Of a stretch of 64,000 bases of DNA, positions 27,201 to 39,585 are shown piece by piece (position 1 is the stretch's first letter; each line of letters begins with the position of its first letter). The notes below the pieces were generated by a model, which was not told the DNA's origin, did no database searches, and saw only the letters and a list, made by a program, of their open reading frames with translations. The stretch is from Dermatophagoides farinae (Eukaryota; Arthropoda; Arachnida; Sarcoptiformes; Pyroglyphidae), in the NCBI RefSeq assembly GCF_024713945.1, contig NC_134681.1, positions 4,317,501 through 4,381,500 of the forward strand. The letters are read 5' to 3'. The translations under genes and the position numbers were made by a program.

Positions 27201-27882
27201 TCCACCATGACGGCAAAAAAAAAAATATCAGAATCAGAGGTTGAATGAATAAATGAAGCAATAGAATCATCATATAGTGAATAATGTGGAAAGAACAAGA
27301 AAAAAAAGTGAAAAAAAAGCGCTGATTAATTATATCATAACTATATATTTACTATTAAATGTCTTTGTTGTTGTATTCAGTTTCATTTCATGGTTTCTTT
27401 TTGTTTTTGGTATGTTTTGGATCGTTTCTTCATTTTTATTCTTTATTTAGACAATTTGGTTTTCCAATTTTTTTTATATATATTTATTCATAAAATAGAT
27501 TCTGGAACTTGTAAAGCACAAACACACACACTACTCAACATGCGGAAACAAAACGAAAAAAGAGTTGAAAGAACCAAAAAGTAAAAATAATTTTTTTTTT
27601 TTTTGGTTGTAGATGGTTGTCATTTAATTCTGGGTAACAAGAATAACAATTCTTTTGCCGTCGTCGTCATCTTCGTTGTTGTTGTTGTTGTTTGAGTTTA
27701 ATTATACTGTCTAATGAAATGAACAACAACAACAACAACAGCAACGACGGCGAAAAAAAAACCAGAAAAAAAGTTTTCCATCTACCGTCGATTCACATTT
27801 ATTTATTTATTCTGCATCGTGATCGGTGTTATGGTTCAAGAATGAAAAAAAAAGTGAAACAAAATGAAAACAAGAAATTGAA

Positions 27883-27883
<1 letters not shown>

Positions 27884-27918
<35 letters not shown>
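27884..27918. repeat. (TCA)n microsatellite
   Basis: About twelve perfect TCA units, read as poly-Ser in a spurious frame. Confidence 0.95.
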
Positions 27919-30900
27919 GACAACAGAAACTCTTGGATCAAGTTACCTAATGAAATTCGGTTTTGATTATGAATATAAAAAAAATTGGTGAAAAGCAAAA
28001 AAAAACAAACTTTGTTTTGTCATAAATATTCGTGTGTTGACGAATGTTTTCATTTCACAATAATCAATGTGATTCTGGCTGGATATTAGTATATTTTTTT
28101 TATGTTGTTGTTGTTGTTGTTGTTCATGTTTTGATTCCATGGTCTCAAAAGCAGAACTTTTTTTTTGTTCTTTATTTATGAAACCAAAAATCATTGGAAG
28201 AAAAAAAAGAAAGAAATCCAAAAATGAAATAAACACAAACTTTGAAAATGAACGTAAACGATTCTTAAATTACAAATTCAGTAACAAATATAAAATGGTT
28301 GAAAGCTAAAGAGAGAGAGAGAAATTATTTTTGATCAAACGATACAGATGACGACAAGTCAATTTGATTTTTTTTTACAAAATACTTCTAGTTGTTGTTG
28401 TTGTTGTTGTTGTTGGACCAACCAATTTTCAGCTCAAATGATTTTGAATGAATAATTTTTTCATCATCATCATCATCATCTCTGCTATCGTTATGTTTAT
28501 ATACACCCACACACACACACACACATACACACAATGATCCGATTATTTGTTTTATATATTGGATTTTTTTTTCTTCTTCGTTGCAATTCACCGGAAAATT
28601 GTGTTTGTGTGTGTGTGTGGATGGATTTCGATCAATTGAATTGATTTTTTTTATTCTTTCTTTCTTCAAAAATATTCACCATATATATATACACATGGAT
28701 GGAATTTTTCTTCTGATGTTGCCGGAATGAAAAAAAAAATTTTTTTTTTTTATTCTTCGGTTCATGTTTGATATACATATAAACCATTATAATGATGATT
28801 TTCGATACATTTTCTTATTTTTTTCGCAATATACAATGAACCATGAACAAACGAAAAAAAATGAAATAAATCTCTGTGTATTTTTTTCTCTCGTTGTTGT
28901 TGTTGTCGTTGTTGTTGTTGTTGTGAATAATTTTGTAACAAACAAACATTAAACATTAACCCAATTTTTGTGGTGTTTTGAATGAATGAATGAATGAATG
29001 GGAAAAAAAAAAATTTTCATCAAGATTTTATAACAAACCAGAATTTTACAGAATTTTAAAATTTTAAAGAATTAAATTGTGGCGACAAATTAATCAAAAA
29101 AAAGAGGAAGAAAATCTTTAATGTTCTCGAAAAAAAAAAATTATTTATAATCTATCATCATCAAATATTCTATGGATGGCTTTGTGTCAAATCTTTCATC
29201 ACACACACACACATGGATAAATAAAACGATGAACTAAAAACCAGGCCATTTTTTTTTTCGTTTAGTTTTTTTTCTTTGTTTTCAATGGTGTTATCAACAT
29301 TTTCACATCTGTTTACACATGTACAAGAATCGAAAGAAAATCTTCCCCAATAACAACAACAACAACAAGAACAGAATCGAAATCAAATCAATATGTCAGA
29401 TTGATGATGATGATGATGACGATGAAAAAGATGATGATGATTATAATGATGATGATGATGATGGCATAGTTTGTATTGAATAATCAAATCGATCGTGAAA
29501 TCAATGAAATGAATGTGTTATATGATAAAGAGGAAAAAAAATTTTTTTTTTTTGAAATTTTGATTTAAACAAGAAGACGAAAAAAAATCTCATCATCATT
29601 CATTTGAATGTTTCAGAAAAATCAAGTGTGAAACTTTTTTCTTTTTGTTTGTTTGTTACGTCTGGTTTCCTGAATGAATGGATGGATCATCATCATCATC
29701 ATCATCATTAGATGGATGGCAAAGATATGATCTTCATACAGTGATCAATCTATTTTGTTGATGATGATGATGATGATGATGAGTATACATTATGTGAAGA
29801 TATTTGTTGTATTTTTCATGTCACTCAACAACAACAACAACCAAAAAAAAAACAGAAACAACCAACACTATTTTTAAACATGATAACAAACAAAAAAAAA
29901 TCATAATTTAGCACGGCAGGCACGAATTTTCAATTTTTTTTTCAATCTTTCTCTCTAACTCTTTTCGGTCACCAATTTCACTATTTATAATAGATCAGGT
30001 CGAATGTATTTGATAAACATTCAATAACAAACGAAAAGTAAAATCAGCAGAATAAATCAGCCAGTTAACAAAGTAAGTGTTTTTTTTCTTCATTTCATCA
30101 TCAAAAAAAAGTAAGGAAAAAAAACCGGAAATGTCAAACCTTTTTTTCTGTTTCTGGTGATATACACGGTTTTGATTATTTATATATATACAATGCTATC
30201 ACAAGTATTTCCGGTTCCGTAAATTTGTGACATTTTTCTCTGACATTATATAACATATATATACATGAAGATTTGTTTCTGATATATACAAAAAAAAAAA
30301 TTATCTAGAAGAAGAAAATGAAGAATAAGAATAAGAAGAAAAAGAAAAAGAAGAAAGAATTCGAAATATTTCGATAAATGTCAATTGTCAATGGTGATTA
30401 CAGTGCCTGAAGGTGAATGAAGAAAAAAAAACGATATGATAAAAATAATGATAATGATGATGACATTACATGACATGACATTCACAATATCAGTGATCAT
30501 TTTTTTTCTGTCAGTTATTATTCCGGAAAAAAAGAAAGTGACATTTACAACAACAACAACAACAACAACACTGTAATACCTGTTGTCACAAAATATGTTT
30601 ATGAATATGAAAAATATATCGTGATGGTCAGAAAAAATAAACAAACCTACCTTTTACTTTGAATGATGCAAAACACACAGGTACACAAAACAAATTATTA
30701 AAAATATGAGAAAAAAAAACAAAATTTCTGGTTGTTTTGAATTTTTTTCACAATAACACTGATCAGACGAATTGTTTTTGAGTTTTTATTTCTTCTTTGA
30801 TTCAGCACAGAAAACACCTGAAACACCAAACACAAACACACAAACACTGACACAGACAGAGAGACGCACGAATTTATTAAGAATGAAATGATTAATTAGA

Positions 30901-32036
30901 AATTTAAATTCTAAATAGTGTTATATATAAGAAACAGGAGAAAAAATAAACAAACAGAATGTGTGAAGAAAAAAAAAGACACAAGAATTAAAAACCATTG
31001 GACATGAACCGAAAAAAATGAATGAATGAATAAATGAATGAATAGAGAAAGAATCGACAATAAACGATGATGATGATGGTATAAACGACACAATGAAGAT
31101 GGCTACATTTTTTTCCCGGTATATGACTGCGAAAAAAAAGAAGGAAAAGAATTTTTTTCCACTTGCTCCGGTTATTGTTTGTGAGTTCACTGATTCTTTC
31201 ATTCAATTCAAATATATAAACCAATGGAATGGTACGGCAAATACACACACACACACACACAAGACACACAGGCACGCATAAACACTATACTCAAGTTAAC
31301 ATTTTTTTTTGTGTATAAACGGTATAGTAAGGGTTTCTGACAGGCGCAATTCAAAAAAAAAAAATTTCTCTTTACCATTCTCTATTATTCTTTATATATT
31401 CAGAACCAAAAAAAAAAGTAAAGAATCAAAAATTAAAGAATATTCGTTTTTATTTATTTTATTCTCTCTCTCTCCATCTCTTTCTTTATCTACACATTTT
31501 TTCTTTTATATTTCTTATACATTAGCTGGATGAATGAAATGGATCATCATCATTATTGAATAATGAATGAATGAATGAAACAAATCAAGAGAAAATGATA
31601 TTGATGATGGTGAATAAGCAAATGAACAAGAATAGCAATGAATAAATGAAATGAAATGAATGAATTGAATGAAAAAGAATAAGAATAAAAATTGAGAAAA
31701 ACAAATAAACCTGAAAATGTGAATGAATTCATCCATGAATAATAAAATGATGACGATGTAACAGGAGAGAGAGAGAGAGAGAGAAAGAGTGAAAGAAATT
31801 CGTTTTTTTTTATCTTGTTTGATCCAAATTTTATCACAGAAAAAAAAATCATGTTAAGGTGTCCATATTTGTGTGTGTGTGTGTAGAATCTGAAGAATTG
31901 AAAATTATTCTATTTTCAACTTTTTCAACTGTACATTTATCATTTTTGAATTTTTGTTTTTTGATTTTTTTTTCACGAAAACATTACCACCATCTATCGA
32001 TTTGGATTCGAAAAAAAATAAATGTTAACTTTATCA

Positions 32037-32042
32037 TTTATT
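32037..32042 (-). terminator. AATAAA poly(A) signal for SUOX
   Basis: AATAAA on the minus strand, about 120 bp downstream of the SUOX stop codon. Position and strand fit its 3' end, but the surroundings are AT-rich, so chance is possible. Confidence 0.5.
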
Positions 32043-32160
32043 TTTTGAAAAATTGCAATGATAACTTTTTTTATTTTTTTGGTCTTGTTTTTGAAAATTA
32101 AAAACGTAAAGGTAAAAAAAAATTCAGTTTGGTTTTCAGAATATAAAATTTTTTCGAGTA

Positions 32161-34182
32161 TTAATCAATACGTATGTTGACACGATGCCAGGAATTATTT
32201 AAAAGGCCACGAAAATTCCAAATTTCAGCACTAGTAGCTGGTTGAGTATTATGACTGGAATCGAATGCACGACATATGATTTGTATTTGATTTCCTTGAT
32301 ATAATTGTTCCGTTTTCAATGGTAAATCCAATTGCCACAATGTCCATGAATATGTGTGTGTAGATCCTTTGGTTGGTGTTTCCTGTTCAAGTTTAGCTTC
32401 ATACCATGTATGGCCATCATCTATTGATAAATCAACACGTATAACCGAACGTCCACCACCGCTCCATGCATAACCGGCTGCTTCAATTACTGGTTGCATT
32501 TGGCCATCGAATTCTTTCCATACAATTTTAACATGTTCCTCTGGTTTTGGTTTGCAAATAGCTGATTGAATGGGCATCTCTTGGATAGCATGTGCACGAG
32601 CAAATTCTTCCGGTGTAGCATGATTTTTGTTTGGCGGAAAACTTTTATAATCATTCCGTTGCCAATGTGATGTTGATTCATGATCATTCAAAATAATTCT
32701 AGCAAGCCATTTAACATTTCGGGCACCAACAATACCAGGTGCTATTAAACGGATAGGAAAACCATGATCAGCAGGCAATGGTTCACCATTCATTTCATAA
32801 GCCAATATAAATTCAGCATTCGGATCTAAAGCTTTATCAGCTGGAACACTTGCACCATACGGTGCAGCAGTAGCATCCAGATCTAATCCTTCAAATTGCA
32901 CATGTTTAATCGATGGATGATCAAGTTGTGCTTGGCAATAATTTAACACATCCATTAGTTTGGCACCACTCCATCGAGTATTACCAATTGCACCCAATTT
33001 CCATCCAATTCCTTTTACTTGTTTAACTTTATTGAGATCATCACGTCGATTACCACCACATTGTATTACACTAGTTACAGTATGTTTTGGAAACAATGTT
33101 TTCAATTGTTCCAAACTAAATTCAAATGTATCATTCAATCCAAAACCTTCAACTTCGAGAACATAATCATCAACATCAACACGTGGAACTGAAAGATGAT
33201 TACGGATGAAAAATTTTTCACTACAAAGAAAAAAAATAGAAATGAGAGTTAATTTCATAGGAAAAAAAAGAATAACAAAAATTACTTTGGAGTGTGGAAA
33301 TTTTGCACTAAAATTTCACCGGGTGTTTCAGCATTGAAAGGTTTATCATGATGTAACAACAATGATGGATCACGTACAGGAATGAATTCAAATGAATCGG
33401 AATCATTATCATTTTTATCAGGTTTTAGACGATCTTCCACTCGAAGATTGCCGATTCGATATGATTCAAGAATATCGTACACTTGTTGTGTATGATGTTG
33501 ACTATAAACCTACAATTTATGGAAAAAAGTCGGATAATTGAGTGAAAAAATTACCAACATACCTTCCAGAATGGTTCAACGGAATTACCGGCACCAAGTA
33601 AAATATTATCACCACCAGGATGTTCATTTATGAATGGGGTAACATCATAAACACCAGCTTTATATACGATCCATACGCCTGAATCGGTTTTTGGATCATT
33701 GTGTTTGGCCACTTCAGCTAACGAATAAACAGGTAATCCATCGATTGGTACACCTGGAATAATTTTTGAAACGTTTTGGTTGTTTTCTTTGGCAAATAGT
33801 ATCCATTTTTGTTTGAAATATAATTTATATAATGAATAAATTGACAAAGTTGCCAACAAAACACCGCCATATATTGAATGATAATCAGTCCATTTACGAT
33901 CCCGAAAACGATATTCTAATTTGTAAAATTCAATTCGATTGAATCACGATTGAATCATCATTGTATATGATCAGTTTGTTGATTTGATTTATTACACATA
34001 CGATTATCTTTCGTTTGTTTTGTCGATTTTGTTGTTGTTGTTGTTGATGATGATGATGATGATGATGATGAAAATAAAAATCTTTGATAATTATTCGTAT
34101 ACCTGAATTGTTTTGGTTGCATTCGTATACATAACAATGATGATGTTGATGGAAATATTCTAGATAAAATTCTACTCATCAT
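32161..34182 (-). CDS. SUOX: sulfite oxidase, mitochondrial
   Basis: Oxidises sulfite to sulfate in the mitochondrial intermembrane space, passing electrons to cytochrome c. There are four exons: 34182-34002, 33915-33563, 33509-33286 and 33220-32161. All three introns (86, 53 and 65 bp) are GT-AG and the frame closes at 605 aa. Order: a basic Ser/Thr-rich presequence (1-60), a hydrophobic sorting segment (about 75-94), a cytochrome b5 domain with the HPGG heme-ligand loop (His159) and a second His near 183-184, then the molybdopterin domain. The expected active-site Cys is in IQCGGNRR (about Cys307), and a C-terminal dimerisation domain follows. I chose the MetMet start at 34182; an upstream in-frame Met at 34257 precedes residues atypical for a presequence. 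Human SUOX is 545 aa; the excess is mostly N-terminal. It lies head-to-tail with MED15, about 950 bp away. Confidence 0.96.
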
Positions 34183-34257
34183 CGATTGATTATTATTATT
34201 ATTTTCGATTATATCTAACCTAAATCTAAAAAAAACAAGCACAACAAAATTATTCAA

Positions 34258-35128
34258 ATGTCATTTGGACTCGTGTATGTGTGTGTGTTTATGATAATGA
34301 TGAGTACATGTGATAAAAAAAAATGATGATGCTAATGATACCCAAATGAGCAATGCAAATCAAAATAGCGGATTTATATACTATTATTTTTTTTTATTGA
34401 TAAATAAAATCAAAAATTAAATTAATTAATTAATTAATTAATGAGAAAAAAAATCGATAAATTGTAATTCATTTCAATTACAAATCATAAAATTTAATAA
34501 TTATGATGATGATTATAATGAAAAAAAATTATTAATCATAGAAGACTTTACAAACCACAAACATGAAGAAGAAGAAGAAGAATAAATTCATGCAGAAATG
34601 ATAATATAGATTTTTGTTTGTTTGTTTGTTTGTGTTTTTAAGGGACAAAATAAAAATAATTCTACCTTGTTTATAAAGCAGGTGAGAAAAAGAATCATCA
34701 TCATCATCATTACGGAAGCAAAATAATTCATAGGAAAAAAAATGTAACAAGACAAGATAAAAATGAAAATTGAAATATATGCAAATTCATAATCATAATC
34801 GTTTGTATATATATATACGCTTTCAATCAATCAATCAGTATTAATGTAGAAATTTTTTTTTCCAATTGAATTTGAGTAAAAAAAAAAAAGTTTGATGAGA
34901 AAAACATTTGTCGAGCAAAACAAAAAAAAAATGGAAAAAATAATAATGAGGCAATATGATTTGCATGGCAATCGAAGAAAATGTTTAATTCATATACGGC
35001 ATTTATGATTAATTGCACCATTTTTTTTGTTGTTGTTGTTGTATATTTTTTTCCCAGTATTTAAACATTTTTAAATGAGAATTATTGTTTTTTGTTTTTT
35101 TTGTTGAAATTCTGTCGAATATTCTCTA
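34258..35128. other. intergenic spacer between SUOX and MED15
   Basis: This holds the 5' flank of SUOX and the 3' flank of MED15. It contains an (ATTA)n tract at 34417-34442, a (GTTT)n tract near 34615 and (ATC)n tracts. No coding sequence is seen, and no canonical AATAAA lies close behind the MED15 stop on the minus strand. Confidence 0.7.
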
Positions 35129-38100
35129 TTAATTTTTCGTTATTGTAGTTATTGGTAGATTATTATTGGCCATATTATCACCATTATGGCCATTAACATC
35201 TACTGTTACATGATTATTATTCATTTGATCTTGCTGTTGTGGACAAGATGGTGATAATGTTGATGATATCATTGATGATGATGATGATAATAATGAAGTT
35301 GATGTATCCGATATTGAACACATCGCTTGTTGTATACTACGTTCCCAAATATGTAATAATAATGTAAATGAATATCTCATTGGCATATGACGCATATTAC
35401 AGCCAAAATTTGAGTAAATTCTTGAGAAAAAATGACAATTTTTATATTGTTCAGATTCAAGTTCACAATATGGTGGAACATTTGGATAATCTTCTGGTAT
35501 ATAGACAATAATTGGTGGTACGGATGGTAAACGGCTATCATCTAAACGACAAAGTAAATGTTGACATTTAGATGAACCAAATCTACGTGCCGATAATGCT
35601 TGAACCTTAAAACGTAGATCAAGCCTAGCAATTTCACCTTGTAATATATCTGGTAATGGTTTTTTATGCGATAAACGATTCATTCGTCGTTTCCATGTTT
35701 CAATACGACGATCAACTAGGCCAGCTTTTTTCATCATTGTTTTTCCTGAAACATTATTATAACAAATGTAATTACCGCTTACATTAACACGATGTGCCAA
35801 TAGATAAGGATCAGGATTCAATACGGATAATGCTGGACCAAATGTTTTATGTGCAACATGAAAATATGTTGGCTTACGAAAATTACGTGAAACAGCATCC
35901 AATAATGACTGACAAGTATCTTGCATTCGTGAATGTACGGTCGATGAACCGGATTGACTTAACAAAGACAGTGATGACATTGTAGGAATCATACCAGAAG
36001 CTGTTAATCTAGATTTATTCAATGATGGCAAATCTGCCATATTTATATTATGATTAGTAATATCCATTTTACCCATAGTTCCATTATTGGCTGATAAATT
36101 TTTATTTGCCAAAAAATTAGCCTGTGATTCAAGTGATGCTTCACATCGTTCCAACAATTCTAATGTTGTACGATTGACACCGGTTAAAATCTGATAAAGA
36201 TTTCGTGTTTTATCCTTATTGGAATCATCCATATCATTTTTTTGCATAGCTTCTTTCAATGGTTCAATATATTTTTGCATTGATTGTAATTTTTCCTGAT
36301 ACAATTGATCTTTAGTACGAGCCGATTGTGCTGTTGGTACCGATCCAGGTGTGTTCAACGGCTGATTCTGTGGTGATGGCGTTTCAATAGAATGCGGTGG
36401 ACGACTTGCTGGTGATGGCATCAATTGTGGCGCTGCTGGACTGCCTGTACCGATAAAATTAGAATTCACTGGTGAGCCATGATGATGAGCATGATGGTTA
36501 GCTGGAATCATTGTTGTTGTTTGACCAGCGCCAAGAACCGATCCACTTGTTGCCAATATTTTAGGCTGCTGTTGTTGTTGAGCACCCATTGGTTGTGTTG
36601 GCTGTACCCCAACACCTGCCATTGATTGTTGTTGCGATGGTTGTGATTGTGGCTGCTGATTTGCAGTAAGAATCTGAGCCGAAAGTAAACCTTTATTCGG
36701 TGGACCAACAGGACCTACACCGCCTCCCATTACATTATTATCGTTTGAAGGTATCGAAGTGTTGGCCGTTGTCATCATAGTTGCTTGATTACCTGGTCCT
36801 AATTGTACTGATACCTGTTGCTGTTGTTGATGTTGTCGAGCTACAGCAATTGCTTGTTGTTGATGTGATATTAAGGTTTGACCGCCAGTAGAAGATCCGG
36901 TTACAATTTGTGCTTGTTGTCCAAATTGATTAGCAAATTGAGCAGCTTGCGCCATGTTTCCAGCAGAATTTTGTGCTTGTTGCGGTTGTTGTTGAGCCAT
37001 AGTTGATTGCATGTTTGCCGTGTTAACATGTTGCATTTGATTAGCTTTATTGATGAATTGTTGTTGTTGAATAGCTGTTGAAGTAGTCATACGTGATGTA
37101 GGATGTTGATCCTGGAACGGACCACTTTGTAGCTGCTGTTGCATTTGGATTTGAATCTGTTGTGTATTTATTTGTCGAGGCTGTTGTTGATGTTGTAGAA
37201 CTAGAATCGGTACCGATCCTGGTTGTTGAGATGTTTGTTGCTGTTGTTGGCCAATAGTACTCATCATATGGGTTTGTCCGGAAACAGTTTGTTGGATATT
37301 AGCGGCAGCCAGTTGGGCTTGTTGTTGTAATTGCTGTCGAGGTATTCGTAACTGTATATTTTGATTAATTTGACGAATTTGGCTTGCATTTGCATTGGTA
37401 GCAGCCAACATTCGTTGATTCATCATCTGATTCGGTTGCATCATCCGAGCACTTGCCGTACCTTGTTGTTGAAGTTGTGATTGTAATGTCATTGTTGGTT
37501 GTTGATTCGATCCAACTGTCATCTGATTCGTTTGCTGTTGTTGCATTTGCATTGCAGCCAATTGTTGTTGGTTTGCTTGCTGTTGTTGAAATTGTTGTTG
37601 ATTACTGACCATTATTTTAGCTTTATTAGCGGCCATTGTCATCATTTGTGGATTGGCATTGAGAACCACGTTTGCTGTACCCGATTGATTTGTTATGGCT
37701 GTTACATTTGTATTTGGTTGCTGTTGTTGATTATTACCAATAAAACTACCGGCTGTTGGTATTGCCATCATTTTATTCATTGTAACTGAAGTTGGACGCT
37801 GTGAATTATTTGTGGCCATCATTTGCTGTGATTTTTGTTGCTGTTGTTGTTGATGAATCGAATCACTAAGATGGCCACCAGTTGTAGTCATCATCATATG
37901 AGTTCCAACTGGTTTTGGTCCAACACCACCACCCATGTTATGTAATGCAATCGCATTTTGATTCATCATTTGTTGTTGTTGTTGCTGTTGTTGTTGTTGT
38001 TGCATCGATTGTTGTTTTTTAACCATAACAGTTTTAAGAAAATTCTGTGCATGATTCCAATAATCTTCTGGTGTTGGATATCTTTTGTACAAAGTATTTT

Positions 38101-38242
38101 CAATATCTTCTGGCACAAAGGGTAGACCAGTTTTGGCTATCGTTTCTCGCATACGCTGTAATACTCGTTGCCTTAATTCATTTGTTATATTTTTTGTAGC
38201 CTGTTGTGTTGGCTGTACCGATGTTCCAGGATTAGTGGCCAT
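35129..38242 (-). CDS. MED15: Mediator complex subunit 15
   Basis: A tail-module Mediator subunit that links sequence-specific activators to RNA polymerase II in the nucleus. One uninterrupted ORF of 1037 aa. An N-terminal KIX domain (about 15-85, from NELRQRVLQRM to PEDYWNHAQNFLKTV) is the known activator-docking module. Residues about 85-630 are Gln/Asn/Thr/Met-rich with many poly-Gln runs encoded by mixed CAA and CAG. A charged, probably helical segment follows near 640-720 (YQEKLQSMQKYIEPLKEAM), which matches the family's central conserved block. The C-terminal Med15 domain spans about 775-971 (LLDAVSRNF, LQGEIARLD, CRLDDSRLPSVPP). The tail is Ser/Asn-rich. The start at 38242 (MATNPGTS) directly precedes the KIX helix. 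No intron is needed, unlike in the neighbouring genes. It is divergent from ATG7, 1.34 kb away. Confidence 0.96.
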   Translation of the reverse strand: MATNPGTSVQPTQQATKNITNELRQRVLQRMRETIAKTGLPFVPEDIENTLYKRYPTPEDYWNHAQNFLKTVMVKKQQSMQQQQQQQQQQQMMNQNAIALHNMGGGVGPKPVGTHMMMTTTGGHLSDSIHQQQQQQKSQQMMATNNSQRPTSVTMNKMMAIPTAGSFIGNNQQQQPNTNVTAITNQSGTANVVLNANPQMMTMAANKAKIMVSNQQQFQQQQANQQQLAAMQMQQQQTNQMTVGSNQQPTMTLQSQLQQQGTASARMMQPNQMMNQRMLAATNANASQIRQINQNIQLRIPRQQLQQQAQLAAANIQQTVSGQTHMMSTIGQQQQQTSQQPGSVPILVLQHQQQPRQINTQQIQIQMQQQLQSGPFQDQHPTSRMTTSTAIQQQQFINKANQMQHVNTANMQSTMAQQQPQQAQNSAGNMAQAAQFANQFGQQAQIVTGSSTGGQTLISHQQQAIAVARQHQQQQQVSVQLGPGNQATMMTTANTSIPSNDNNVMGGGVGPVGPPNKGLLSAQILTANQQPQSQPSQQQSMAGVGVQPTQPMGAQQQQQPKILATSGSVLGAGQTTTMIPANHHAHHHGSPVNSNFIGTGSPAAPQLMPSPASRPPHSIETPSPQNQPLNTPGSVPTAQSARTKDQLYQEKLQSMQKYIEPLKEAMQKNDMDDSNKDKTRNLYQILTGVNRTTLELLERCEASLESQANFLANKNLSANNGTMGKMDITNHNINMADLPSLNKSRLTASGMIPTMSSLSLLSQSGSSTVHSRMQDTCQSLLDAVSRNFRKPTYFHVAHKTFGPALSVLNPDPYLLAHRVNVSGNYICYNNVSGKTMMKKAGLVDRRIETWKRRMNRLSHKKPLPDILQGEIARLDLRFKVQALSARRFGSSKCQHLLCRLDDSRLPSVPPIIVYIPEDYPNVPPYCELESEQYKNCHFFSRIYSNFGCNMRHMPMRYSFTLLLHIWERSIQQAMCSISDTSTSLLSSSSSMISSTLSPSCPQQQDQMNNNHVTVDVNGHNGDNMANNNLPITTITKN

Positions 38243-39585
38243 TATTATATATTAGTATTATTCCTTTAAGGATTTTGTTCGAACGATGGAAAAGAATGAG
38301 AATTGATTAAATGTGGTACACGTAAGCACCTTGAATTATTCATTCCAAAATGATAAAATGAATATCATATCAGCTGTTTTGAAAGTGTTGAAAATGAATT
38401 TTTTTTTTCTTTAGATTTTCAATTCAAACACAATTTTATGATGACTTGATAATTAAGGAATTTTTTTTTTTGTAAGAATATGATGAAATGAAACCAGGCC
38501 GGCTTTACGGGACACACTAATGTATACACAATGGAGTCTTATTTGAGGGACTATAGGACCATATATAAAAATATTAATATTCAATTTATTATTATAATAT
38601 ATATGGCTAGGTCTTTGGGACTAGCTAGCTAATCGAATACTCACTTGCTCATTTGCTGGCTCATTCTTCTTCATCATTCAATACCTTGGTGCGCGTGTGT
38701 CGGTAAATTTTTACAACCCTCAAATGGCTAGAGTATCATTATTTCACACAAAATAAAATAAAATAAAATAAAAAAATAGCTGTAGTAGTAGCAGTAGTAG
38801 TAGTAGTAGTAGGAAAATAAAATGTCCGATATACTTATTTGTGTAGTAGCCAGAAAAGTAGTAGCATGAAACACAATGTTAATAACTTAAAATAAAAACA
38901 AAGGTTCATCCATAAAGGTAAGAACAAAATGGAATGACTAAAATGTGTGAATCAATCAATAAATGATCATCATTGAATATTTTGATAATTAAAAGAATTT
39001 TTTATTTCACAGTTACATGAAAATGCAAAAAAATGAAAATGAAAATGAAAATTTAAAGCATCAATTTTTTTTTCTTTCTGAAAAAAAAATTAAGAACGCA
39101 AAAAAAAAATTATCCCCTCATTCGAAACGATGCTGAAAACAGTACACTATTTTGTAGGTTGTTCCCACCCCCCTCATTCTCTTTTGCGTTTTGATACAAT
39201 TTTTTTCTGTCTATTTACATCTCTTACCGTTAGTTTTCTCTTTCTATCTCTCTCTATCTAGCTCTGTTATCAAGAGCTAACTCAGTGGGACAACAACAAA
39301 AAAATAATCAACTTTTTTAAAGAGTTTTTTTTTTAATTTACTCATCACCATCATCAACAACAGCGACGACGACAAAGAGGTAAAAAAAACGATAAACAAA
39401 AAAAAATGTAATCGCTTATCACCATGATGATGATGATGATGATTATATTTAATGGCGGTGACTCAATTATGAAATGATTGACGATGATTCACATTTCATC
39501 TTAATCATATCATCATCATCATTCGATTGATGAAACCAAAACAAAACAAATTATTATTACATATATTCCCTTCACGTCGATAATA
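38243..39585. other. divergent intergenic region between MED15 and ATG7
   Basis: 1.34 kb between two divergent start codons, so it should contain both promoters. It is less repetitive near 38470-38740 (a CCGGCTTTACGGG patch and a TATATAAAAA at about 38565). A (GTA)n tract lies at 38782-38812, a CT-rich stretch at 39235-39265 and (GAT)n tracts near 39427. No coding sequence is seen. Confidence 0.6.
38782..38812. repeat. (GTA)n microsatellite
   Basis: About ten GTA units with one GCA interruption, within the MED15/ATG7 divergent spacer. Confidence 0.9.

Larger units (their letters stand above)
24101..32160. other. gene-free, microsatellite-rich sequence
   Basis: No supported gene. The stretch begins with a strong hairpin at 24155-24218. 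The rest is poly(A/T), (CA)n, (CAA)n, (CAT)n and tetranucleotide ATTC/GAAT repeats. It ends with the 3' flank of the sulfite oxidase gene, which contains an AATAAA on the minus strand near 32037. Confidence 0.75.

Noticed and set aside
35745-35790. Apparent GT...CAG intron inside MED15
   Set aside because: The segment from GTTAATG to TTTCAG would be 43 bp and not a multiple of three, so removing it would break an ORF that stays open and conserved on both sides.
38560-38572. TATATAAAAA as a TATA box
   Set aside because: It is about 1 kb upstream of the ATG7 start and on the wrong side at a poor distance for MED15. Such strings are common in this AT-rich DNA.
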